Source: Prolixibacteraceae bacterium
Lineage (GTDB): Bacteria > Bacteroidota > Bacteroidia > Bacteroidales > Prolixibacteraceae
Length of the DNA stretch: 64,000 nt
Reading direction: 5' to 3'
Assembly: GCA_019720755.1 (NCBI GenBank)
Contig: CP081303.1
Span: 868,001-932,000 of the forward strand
Numbering within the stretch: the stretch's first letter is position 1; every line of letters starts with the position of its first letter. The translations under genes and the position numbers were made by a program. Positions 57,601 to 64,000 of the stretch are shown in pieces. A model generated the notes under the pieces. The model saw only the letters and a list, made by a program, of their open reading frames with translations. It had not been told where the DNA came from and did no database searches.

Positions 57601-58280
57601 TCATTAAGTTGTTTCTCGAAATCTTTTAGGTGATGGTCATATTGTTCTAGATCTATCTTGGTGTTCTCCTCTTCCATGGAAGAGATGATTGTCTGTTTTA
57701 TTTCATCTGCATCTAGCTTGGTATTTAGAAAGACATTTTGGATTGTACGGTATATGTTTTTATACTGCTTTGCTTCCAGTAGTGCATATCTTTTATACTC
57801 TCTCTTTCCTGCATAGTTGCCGAATAGGATATCTCTGTAGTCGTCGAAGCTACTGATTATAGGAGAGACATTCACCCTGTCTGCATCCAATCTTTCTCGG
57901 ATCGCATCCCACGTAGCAAATGCTTCATGCGTCTCTTTAATAAAATATTCCGATTTATATGGGGTGTCTATAAAGCGATAACAAACTCTATTCTGTGACT
58001 TAAAGGCTAATACACAAAAAGCTCCTGTCTCTTTTATCACTTCATAAATAATATAGGAGTTTGTATGTTTGAGATACCAATCTACGAAACTTTTAGAGGT
58101 AGGTCCTTTAGGAATCCCCAACTTTCGTGAATCTGCATTATAAAAGAAAAGAATCGCACGTAGTACCGTGCTTTTCCCGACTCCTTGGGTACCAATAAAG
58201 TGTATATTACCATCCAAAGGAACTTCAGCATATGGGATTGTTGCACTATTAATGAAAATAATTTTATTTAGGTATCTCAT
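54636..58280 (-). CDS. jetC: JetC-like SMC ATPase of a Wadjet system
   Basis: A 1214-aa condensin-type SMC (MukB-like). Walker A GTQGVGKST lies at about residues 30-38; very long coiled coils occupy residues 220-930 with a hinge-like break near 560-600; the ABC signature region LSNVGSEGTDVLVKAM and Walker B LHCMMDEIGKLHP are near the C terminus. Length fits JetC. It overlaps the JetB gene by 17 nt. In the family, ATP-driven loop extrusion detects small circular DNA. Confidence 0.88.
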   Translation of the reverse strand: MRYLNKIIFINSATIPYAEVPLDGNIHFIGTQGVGKSTVLRAILFFYNADSRKLGIPKGPTSKSFVDWYLKHTNSYIIYEVIKETGAFCVLAFKSQNRVCYRFIDTPYKSEYFIKETHEAFATWDAIRERLDADRVNVSPIISSFDDYRDILFGNYAGKREYKRYALLEAKQYKNIYRTIQNVFLNTKLDADEIKQTIISSMEEENTKIDLEQYDHHLKDFEKQLNDIKSFRYPSVQRQANSAITNLSALRHLQMEQNNLAGQLKYRLDFIEQERPLCVKREIEKQEILNQEKHELNHLEGLFHKRENKIKEEVIGLNNRMKDSKRQKSYYASKNIEELISRVAKNEELKLALDSLKKERTILTNQHSDIQNKFDALISEQQNQFHLFRNQKEEQKIEIDKQEIAFVSNLHKEYGDLLQKIEEDLHIEIETKEASLLIKSEAVHNLNNQKTKLEYTKLYDEEIIRKQKEISEAQLSRSTEINNCGNFKQQIETLQTKWDYAIQKAENDYWMDMNSLKKELNQTIQVKQDIEDKIAKSSDSLYGWLNQNRPNWESTIGKVIDEKLLFQDGLSPKLSDNSTSLYGVNIHLEDLEIKIKTIEDYRFEIENYTSTIEAYRQKIQVTSESIEKQRVKIQRRYQPKIKELKEKIRQSEFHAEQLNKQIEKEKQNLNSLIQKAQTDKIEAISILQKEINSAISVKEMAFKELKECKEKLRKAKENKQKEKTRRINKLCAENQITKENLQHQINEKKGTVDALIANLKTQQISELHSKGADTNRIIEIDKQITTVDNELLFIEKNRSIVSEYEKDKRELFDKVKEFSNKIDTLNSKLQQQQSDFNNQKELFLQKIDSLKQEIHIIEKHIEVLDADVEKYNRQSVSEALSYFERVKENIATIETEETAINIIDKILNNDVTLTKKNQELRENIDKFLSHFSKGNLFNFPTRLIENREYIDQAEELNNFIEDNLIEHYEKLINERFADIIKLVGKETTSLISKTGEIKRIINKINADFRQKNFVTAINNIELGITDSKNSAVILLKKIKAFNDENAHILGEANLFSGNKQDKSNERAVDLLKQLVKEINQSKNTEIKLTDSFELTFRIEENGNDTGWVEKLSNVGSEGTDVLVKAMINIMLLNVFKEGASRRFKDFKLHCMMDEIGKLHPTNVKGILHFANDRNILLINGSPTENTPLNYRHIFKISKDSKKQSTIKRIVSNPI

Positions 58281-58830
58281 TTTGAACTTCTTCTGAAAGG
58301 TTAATACTTAGGACTAAGTTTTCTAAATAACTAAATGAAGAGAGGACTTTATAAGCGTCTGTTGTTGCATCCTCTAACTCTACAAATCCCTCTTTCTCGA
58401 GACTTTTAATCAGATCCCCTATTTTTTCAAGTTCCTTTTCTGACTTGGTATATTTCTTTAAGGATGATAACTTATTCCTAAGCGTGGCATTTCTCTTAAG
58501 CTCTACGGTTATTTCGGAAGGGGTAAAGCGATAACCAGAACCAAAAGAGGGATCATATGTTTTAAAGAGATCGAGAATGTCAATCCATCGAAATGCTTGT
58601 TCTAGCTTTCTTGTTATATCCGCTTTCTGTTCATGTCGTGTGAAATAGAAGTATTCTACACCTTGTGTTAGAATGTAATTTATCTCTTTAAAATAGCTTG
58701 CTAATGCGTCGAAATGATCCTCTATATAGTTGTATAGTCTCTGTCTTTGTGGTTCGGAGCTATTAGAACATATAAAATTCCCTTTGCTCAATAACTCGAA
58801 TACATCATTCTTATAATTATTTATTCCCAT
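58264..58830 (-). CDS. jetB: JetB-like (MukE-type) subunit of a Wadjet system
   Basis: A 188-aa winged-helix protein with NYIEDHFDALASYFKEINYI and GYRFTPSEITVELKRN. Size, position between JetA and JetC, and predominantly helical pattern fit JetB/MksE. In the family it binds the kleisin and DNA. Starts 27 bp after JetA ends. Confidence 0.78.
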   Translation of the reverse strand: MGINNYKNDVFELLSKGNFICSNSSEPQRQRLYNYIEDHFDALASYFKEINYILTQGVEYFYFTRHEQKADITRKLEQAFRWIDILDLFKTYDPSFGSGYRFTPSEITVELKRNATLRNKLSSLKKYTKSEKELEKIGDLIKSLEKEGFVELEDATTDAYKVLSSFSYLENLVLSINLSEEVQNEIPK

Positions 58831-58857
58831 CGATTTAAATTTGATATGAACACCTTC

Positions 58858-60051
58858 CTATATAGGATACACAACTGAAAACTCCACCCCTTTATGGGTT
58901 ATATACCTATCTGTAAACTTAAAATCGTTCTCATATAGAGAAATTAGTTGACAATAATAGGTTACAATATCTTCAAAATGAACCTGTTTTGGATAGTTGT
59001 ATTGCAAGACAAATTCCAACAAGTGATAGCCAGAAGCAGTAAAGCTTGTCTTCATCTTCTCTAAATCAATAAACAGATCACTCTCTTCTGTCTCATTAAA
59101 GAAAGAGGGGTCTATCGCACCCGCTAAAGAGATCTTCTTTTTGGTTTTGCTTTGATCTTTCTGACTCAGCGTTTTTATGATTTGATATATACTGTCCTCC
59201 TGTAGTATATCTAGGGATAATTTGACCGAAGTATTCGTTCTCTTTTCAAAGAGGATAGCATTTTCTTTATTTAATACACCAAGAATATCACTTTTGTTTT
59301 CAAGTTCATATTGATCTTTCAGATATTTGATTTGACGTATCTTCTCAATCTTCTTATTTTGTTCTCTTACTTGATTTATAAAGTCGATGATCTGTTTCTC
59401 GATCTCTATCAAGATGTGCATAGAGACATTCAAGTCAGTAAGAAGCTTTCCTTTGATTTCAATCAACTCTTGATCCTTTGCTGTCGCAAAAAAGGTTAGT
59501 TCATCTTCTGTTACAAAAGTCTCTGTTTGCTGAATAAGCTGTTTGATATCGTCCCTTCGTTTGCCGTAGTTCTCGAGCTTTTTTATCTTGATTTTATAGT
59601 TCGGCTCGGTCTTAAATGTACTGTCAATATTACGATATAGATCGTCAATATTTCGGGAGCATATTAGGCCAATTTTACGAAGGGTTGTTTTAACTATTTT
59701 CAGGTATCTTCCTTTCTGATATTCCGTATCTTCTGATAAATAGTAATCAATATTCTCTCTTAAAGAAGTAATTTGTTCATGAATAAGAGAGATATTGATC
59801 TCCTCATTTACATCTAATATCTGTTCAAAGAAGGAGAGTAGTTGCTCTTCAATCTCAAGGTATCTACCATTCCTTTGAATGATGCCTTTGTCGATAAGCG
59901 CATTGACCCTATTCTCATCATAGTTATCCAGCTCAATTGCTTGGTTATATCGATAATCAAACGATTTTCGTTTCCCAAACATCTCACCCAATAACTCTTT
60001 CCCTGAGGTTAATGTGTTGAGTAGCTCTTTTATGGAGTGGAAGTTATACAT
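58858..60051 (-). CDS. jetA: JetA-like (kleisin, MukF-type) subunit of a Wadjet system
   Basis: A 397-aa helical protein that opens the operon. N-terminal winged-helix-like part (NRVNALIDKGIIQRNGRYLEIEE), central coiled coils (residues 150-260), and a C-terminal segment ending VEFSVVYPI. Order JetA-JetB-JetC-JetD and the sizes match Wadjet operons. Type (I-III) cannot be assigned by eye. Confidence 0.78.
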   Translation of the reverse strand: MYNFHSIKELLNTLTSGKELLGEMFGKRKSFDYRYNQAIELDNYDENRVNALIDKGIIQRNGRYLEIEEQLLSFFEQILDVNEEINISLIHEQITSLRENIDYYLSEDTEYQKGRYLKIVKTTLRKIGLICSRNIDDLYRNIDSTFKTEPNYKIKIKKLENYGKRRDDIKQLIQQTETFVTEDELTFFATAKDQELIEIKGKLLTDLNVSMHILIEIEKQIIDFINQVREQNKKIEKIRQIKYLKDQYELENKSDILGVLNKENAILFEKRTNTSVKLSLDILQEDSIYQIIKTLSQKDQSKTKKKISLAGAIDPSFFNETEESDLFIDLEKMKTSFTASGYHLLEFVLQYNYPKQVHFEDIVTYYCQLISLYENDFKFTDRYITHKGVEFSVVYPI

Positions 60052-60459
60052 ATATTGAATGTCTTGTTTTATTATCTGTAGAGCTTGAACCTATTTCAAA
60101 CGACCATGGGTGTCAAACCCAAAAATAATAAAAATATTGGTTCGTGAGTTCTCTGCCAACCGATTCCATAAACAGGATTTTATCCCATTTTACTTTGCTG
60201 AGCAATTCGTAAACCTACTCAATGATAGCACTCTGATGGGGAACAATTTTCCTGGAAGGAGCACAAGATGAGCAACCATGGTTTATAATGGTAAAGGCAT
60301 TATTTGCTTCGAAAAGTGGGTCCCTGAGTCCTTCGATAAACTCAGGAACCACTTGTAGAAGGGCCCAGCAACCTTTCTGTCGAAATGTGGTCATTGAGCT
60401 TGTCGAAATGCAGTAACCTATATTCCGATCAATTCTCCTAAATTATCACCTGATCCTTT
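60052..60459. other. Intergenic region with dispersed repeat fragments
   Basis: About 400 bp upstream of the Wadjet operon. It contains CTGAGTCCTTCGATAAACTC and TTGAGCTTGTCGAAATG near 60331-60410, related to the dispersed GAGCTTGTCGAAG repeat at 3.0 and 14.1 kb. No gene is supported. Confidence 0.5.
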
Positions 60460-60984
60460 TTAATCGTTGATGCTGTAGACCCACCTAATTTGTAGTACCC
60501 CTTTATTTAAATTTAAATAGTACTTGTCTAAAGAGTCTTCTGTGTAGAATTCGATCACAGCAGTGTTACCCTTAATATAAATAGGATATTGAAGCTTGTA
60601 GTTAGGGCGATATTGGGGATCGTCTGGATACACACAGCTTAATATCTTATCTATATAGACCTTAGAGTCGAAGAGTTTCTCTATAGTATCTATTGCGCAA
60701 AAGAACCCAACGGGTGCATCATTGGCAGACTTCAAGGAGGAAAAGAACTCATCATAATCCTTAAGATGGGGTGCATATTTATAAATTGGTGCCTTCAAAC
60801 TATGGTCTAGTAGCAAAATATCGAGTAGATCATACCTTTTATCTAGCTCTTTTAGATTCGAATTTTTATGATATTCTTGCTCAAAATCTTCATATCTAAT
60901 AAATTTTGTCTGTCCTATCACTCTTGTATGGATACAGAATATGCTGATAAAAAAAGCAAACAGTAGAAGTATAGGTCGTCTCAT
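60460..60984 (-). CDS. Secreted protein of unknown function
   Basis: A 174-aa protein with a signal peptide (residues 1-24, LLLFAFFISIFCIHTRVIGQ) and a mature part rich in Asp and Tyr, ending with KYYLNLNKGVLQIRWVYSIND. No family is recognised. It has two Cys in the mature part (FFCAID, LSCVYP) that could form a disulfide. It stands alone between repeat-bearing spacers. Confidence 0.6.
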   Translation of the reverse strand: MRRPILLLFAFFISIFCIHTRVIGQTKFIRYEDFEQEYHKNSNLKELDKRYDLLDILLLDHSLKAPIYKYAPHLKDYDEFFSSLKSANDAPVGFFCAIDTIEKLFDSKVYIDKILSCVYPDDPQYRPNYKLQYPIYIKGNTAVIEFYTEDSLDKYYLNLNKGVLQIRWVYSIND

Positions 60985-61970
60985 AATTTATGAATTTATC
61001 ATGTTGTTTTTACTTTGAAAAAACAATCTTTCAGGTTATCGTATTTATGGGATTGCTGTTGCAAAAAGACTTTGGATTCTCTGTTTTACAAAGGAGCCTT
61101 TCTGTTTTCTAAGTAACATATGAATTCTAAAGTTAAAAATAAATATCATGATTTAATATCGTTTCCAAAACAAAGCGATTTGCTTTTATGAGAACTTAGC
61201 CTCTGTCTTTGTCTTTGCTTTTGTCAACGATGTTATGATTTTGTCTGGTTCGATTCTCGACCATATTTGGAGGGAAGGGACATTTAATTTGAAATATACA
61301 TTAAGACCACTTACACACTTTTCTGGACAGTGCCATGGACAGTGCCACAGTGTCCTTTTTTGTTTATAAATAATGGTCAAGTAGGGGATTGAAGGCTAGA
61401 TTCTCCATCTTTTACCCAATCTTTATTCATGCTTCATCCACCGAATCGATGGAGAATCGATGAACAAACCATGAACAAACCATGAACAAACCATGAACAA
61501 ACCATGAACAAAGGTGCTTTCAATCCCCTATCAAACTACTCTTGAACCGTTCATATATTATGTGGCAGGGTCAGTACATAAAGCCAAAGTCCCCTATCTT
61601 GTTCACACCTTTATTCATTCAAGTAGATTGAATTATACGAATAGAAAGATTTAATCTATCCGACTGAGATAACTAAGAAGATGTGTATTCTCTCAAGATG
61701 ACCTTCTCTTTTTCTCTATTATAACAATTTAGTCTGATCCCCTTAATGTATTGGGACTATCTGTTAATTTTTTCTTGTCGTATTTCAGGCATGTATGTAA
61801 TAATATTGAGCATCTATATAGGCTAGAGATGTGGCCAATAACTACAAACCTGATTTAAAATAGAAGGATCTTTACCTGTTTCCGTTATGGCTTTCATTTA
61901 TTGTCTTTAGTTGTTTAAGAGAGTGGGGGTTAAACGTTTAAAAAACTTTTTAAACATTGATTAACTAGTC
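60985..61970. other. Intergenic stretch before the TetR gene
   Basis: About 990 bp. A 64-codon frame at 61186-61380 lies over a duplicated GGACAGTGCCA sequence and has no domain; not supported. The 11-bp tandem repeat at 61460 is the only clear structure; a TTAAACGTTTAA palindrome at 61930-61941 may be regulatory. Confidence 0.45.
61460..61514. repeat. Tandem 11-bp repeat, five units
   Basis: ATGAACAAACC occurs four times from 61460 and a fifth unit ends AAAGG at 61514. Such a short perfect array is prone to slippage. Confidence 0.9.
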
Positions 61971-61994
61971 ATAACTAACCGATTGTTTAGTTAT
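61971..61994 (+). promoter_or_regulatory. Probable TetR operator at the start codon
   Basis: A perfect inverted repeat ATAACTAA-N8-TTAGTTAT whose 3' arm touches the ATG at 61995. Its position suggests that the TetR protein represses its own gene. Confidence 0.55.
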
Positions 61995-62573
61995 ATGAAA
62001 ACTGAAATGAATATGCCAAGGGTCAAAACTTATAATGAGCATGAGGTTCTAGAAAAAGCAATGAATTATTTCTGGATACATGGATATGAGTCCGCATCGA
62101 TGCAGGAGTTAGAGGTTGCAATGGGGATAAACAAATTCTCTATATACTCTAGTTTTGGAAGTAAATATGGACTTCTACTAGAGAGTATTAAGTGTTATGT
62201 GGCGAAGCTACATGTTATAATAGACAAGTTACAAAATGCAAGTGGAGGCATAAATGCGATAAAACAGTTCTTTTATGACTTTCTGAACTTCTCGAAAGAG
62301 AATCATATCCAGAAAGGTTGTCTTTTGACCAATCTTGCGAATGAATGTTCGAATGGAGATGATAGCGAGATCTTAAATATTATCAAAGAGTATACCTCCA
62401 ATATTCGAAATGTATTTGCCTCTAAGCTTGAAGAAGCGACTGATTTTACAAAGGATGAGATAGAACAAAAAGCAGATTTTCTTTTTATTGCGATGTATGG
62501 ATTTGCAACTGCTTCGAAGGTCTTTTCCCAACAACAGATCGAACATTACATCTCCCATATATTTAAAGCATGA
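61995..62573 (+). CDS. TetR/AcrR family regulator
   Basis: A 192-aa regulator with an N-terminal HTH (about residues 18-55, SASMQELEVAMGINKFSIY) and a TetR C-terminal ligand-binding helical domain. The start at 61995 is chosen because the palindromic operator directly precedes it; an ATG 12 bp upstream lies inside that palindrome. It is divergent from nothing nearby and precedes the peroxiredoxin gene by 91 bp, which may be its target. Confidence 0.88.
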   Translation: MKTEMNMPRVKTYNEHEVLEKAMNYFWIHGYESASMQELEVAMGINKFSIYSSFGSKYGLLLESIKCYVAKLHVIIDKLQNASGGINAIKQFFYDFLNFSKENHIQKGCLLTNLANECSNGDDSEILNIIKEYTSNIRNVFASKLEEATDFTKDEIEQKADFLFIAMYGFATASKVFSQQQIEHYISHIFKA

Positions 62574-62664
62574 TATCGGTGTTGCCAATAGGTAATGTCT
62601 TTGTCTCTTTAAAAATGTTACTATTAATCTTTTAGATATAAACCCAAAACCAAAAAATATTGTC

Positions 62665-63429
62665 ATGAAACAGACTACAATTATTATTTTAGGAGTTTTA
62701 TTAAGTGCTCTCTACTCTTGTAATAGCAAGAGTGGGAAGAAATCGTCTACTATTGAAAAGGCGACTAAGAGTGAAGTTCCAACCCAAAGCCAGGAGTTGG
62801 AGCAGCGTAAAGAGAACTTTACCAAAAAGGCAGACTCGAATACTAAAGAGATATACAAAGAAGGAATCGATGCAGTAAAAGCTAGTGGTATCCTTGAGTC
62901 TGCAAAGAATGTAGGAGACATCGCACCTAATTTTACTTTGAAGAATGCACTGAAGAAAAATACCTCTTTGTCAGACTATCTAAAAAAAGGGCCAGTTGTT
63001 TTGGTTTGGTATAGAGGAGGTTGGTGCCCATATTGCAATATTAATTTGAGATACCTGCAACAAGAACTGCCAAATATTAAAGCATTAGGTGCCAATTTGT
63101 TAGCATTGACCCCCGAACGACCTGATGAATCCATCTCAACAAGTGAGAAGCATCATCTAGATTTTCAAGTGCTTAGTGATGTTGGGAATAAAGTGGCGAA
63201 AGAGTATGGTGTCGTATTCAAATTGACTGACGAAGTGGCCAAGATTTATAACGAAAAGATCGGTTTGAATGAACATAATGGGGATACATCGAACGAACTT
63301 CCGTTGGCTGCAACTTACATCATTGATACTAATGGGAAAATTGTATATGCCTTCCTAGATGCGGACTATCGAAATAGAGCTGAACCCAAAGATATAACAG
63401 CATTCTTAAGAAAGCTAGGAGAGAGATAG
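62665..63429 (+). CDS. Peroxiredoxin-like (AhpC/TSA) lipoprotein
   Basis: A 254-aa lipoprotein: signal with lipobox ALYSC (lipid Cys19), a Lys/Glu-rich linker (20-80), then an AhpC/TSA thioredoxin-fold domain with GDIAPNFTL and the active-site WCPYC (Cys121, Cys124). A peroxidase or thiol-disulfide activity is expected at the periplasmic face or outer membrane. The CxxC pair, rather than one peroxidatic Cys, places it with the peroxiredoxin-like/Bcp-related group. The TetR gene upstream may regulate it. Confidence 0.85.
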   Translation: MKQTTIIILGVLLSALYSCNSKSGKKSSTIEKATKSEVPTQSQELEQRKENFTKKADSNTKEIYKEGIDAVKASGILESAKNVGDIAPNFTLKNALKKNTSLSDYLKKGPVVLVWYRGGWCPYCNINLRYLQQELPNIKALGANLLALTPERPDESISTSEKHHLDFQVLSDVGNKVAKEYGVVFKLTDEVAKIYNEKIGLNEHNGDTSNELPLAATYIIDTNGKIVYAFLDADYRNRAEPKDITAFLRKLGER

Positions 63430-63520
63430 TATCCAAAGTCATCTTGTTTGAGTCTATTTACACGTATTGTTAGATGAATTGAGATGGCTTTTATTAAGGT
63501 CCTATTACTGGATAACACGA

Positions 63521-64000
63521 ATGAACAAAAGCATTATGAATCATAGAATGAAAGGATTAATACCATTCGTAATACTGATTGGTTTGGCTGTTTTAGCTTA
63601 TACTAATCAGGATAAAAAAAGTAACGATAAAGAAATAGACAAGCTGAAGGCTGAAAATGAACGACTGAGGACTACAATAAAAGATAAAAGTAGCGGTATG
63701 AGAAAGCAATTTATTACGTCATTAACTTTTCAAGATAATAATGCAGAGAAAGCAATGAATTTCTATATTGCATTGTTCGATAATTCTCGAATTATTCATA
63801 TCAATCGTTGGGGTAAGGAGGCTCCTGTTGAGGAGGGGCGAATCATGAAAGCGACTTTCGAACTTAATGGAAATCTTTTTATGTGTAGTGATAGTCCTGC
63901 CCATCATAATTGGGACTTTTCTCCTGCAGTTTCTAAATATATTGAATGTGATGATGAGAAGGAGATCGAAAGACTATATTCCAAACTATCTGAGAATGGT
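63521..64000 (+). CDS. Membrane-anchored VOC-family protein, 3' end outside window
   Basis: The frame from ATG 63521 is open to the right edge (160 codons). It has an N-terminal membrane anchor (LIPFVILIGLAVLAYTN), a short coiled coil (DKLKAENERLRTTIKD), then a PhnB/3-demethylubiquinone methyltransferase-like VOC domain (ITSLTFQDNNAEKAMNFYIA, IIHINRWGKEAP, MKATFELNGNLFMC). VOC domains of this type are usually soluble and cytosolic; an internal Met (63690 region, MRKQF) directly before the domain is an alternative start. Substrate unknown. Confidence 0.7.
   Translation, partial: MNKSIMNHRMKGLIPFVILIGLAVLAYTNQDKKSNDKEIDKLKAENERLRTTIKDKSSGMRKQFITSLTFQDNNAEKAMNFYIALFDNSRIIHINRWGKEAPVEEGRIMKATFELNGNLFMCSDSPAHHNWDFSPAVSKYIECDDEKEIERLYSKLSENG

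Noticed and set aside
61186-61380. 64-codon minus-strand frame
   Set aside because: Spans a duplicated GGACAGTGCCA segment and has no domain.

Overview
The window looks like a chromosome segment of a low-GC, free-living Bacteroidota, probably near the Marinilabiliales/Prolixibacteraceae. The inference rests on DUF4954, a CarboxypepD-regulatory outer-membrane barrel, a LytS/LytTR pair, a Cys-type sulfatase, a beta-helix glycanase, and promoters of the TTTG-N19-TAnnTTTG type. The taxon is inferred and was not searched.

Layout. 1-12 kb is ordinary chromosome: a flavoprotein disulfide reductase cut by the window edge, CutC, DUF4954, an HD hydrolase, an ECF sigma operon, a probable structured RNA, and a secreted beta-helix enzyme. 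12.2-14.0 kb is an unusual array of 13 tRNA genes (3 Ser-GCT and 10 near-identical Pro-TGG) behind one strong promoter. 14-45 kb is an accessory region packed with insertion sequences: three 1663-bp copies of one IS66-type element, a tnpABC IS66 element, IS3, two ISAs1, IS5, IS4 and a truncated ISL3. 45-64 kb returns to mostly intact genes: a two-component pair, a DJ-1/PfpI protein, DUF2147, an alpha/beta hydrolase, a WYL regulator with a tandemly duplicated 5' end, a sulfatase, a complete Wadjet-type operon (JetA-B-C-D), TetR, a peroxiredoxin lipoprotein and a membrane-anchored VOC protein.

Several genes in the island can be rebuilt by removing an IS at its target-site duplication. (a) A PD-(D/E)XK protein of about 340 aa is split by the tnpABC IS66 (8-bp duplication CATTATAG, reading frame restored). 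(b) A C39-peptidase ABC exporter of 736 aa is split by an IS66 copy between its ABC signature and Walker B (8-bp duplication ATTAAAAC, frame restored). (c) A membrane protein is split by an IS4 element (11-bp duplication CTAAGAATAGT, frame restored) and cut again by ISL3. (d) The middle component of an ABC-three-component defence operon is split by an IS3 element.

The exporter belongs to a RiPP-like locus on the minus strand: a small precursor ending in a double-Gly leader and a Gly/His/Cys-rich core (present but apparently frameshifted), a radical SAM/SPASM maturase, an outer-membrane barrel, the C39 exporter and a short HlyD-like protein. This is the best candidate for an undescribed system, although this copy looks inactivated. 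The ABC-3C operon is a second, also disrupted. The Wadjet operon appears intact.
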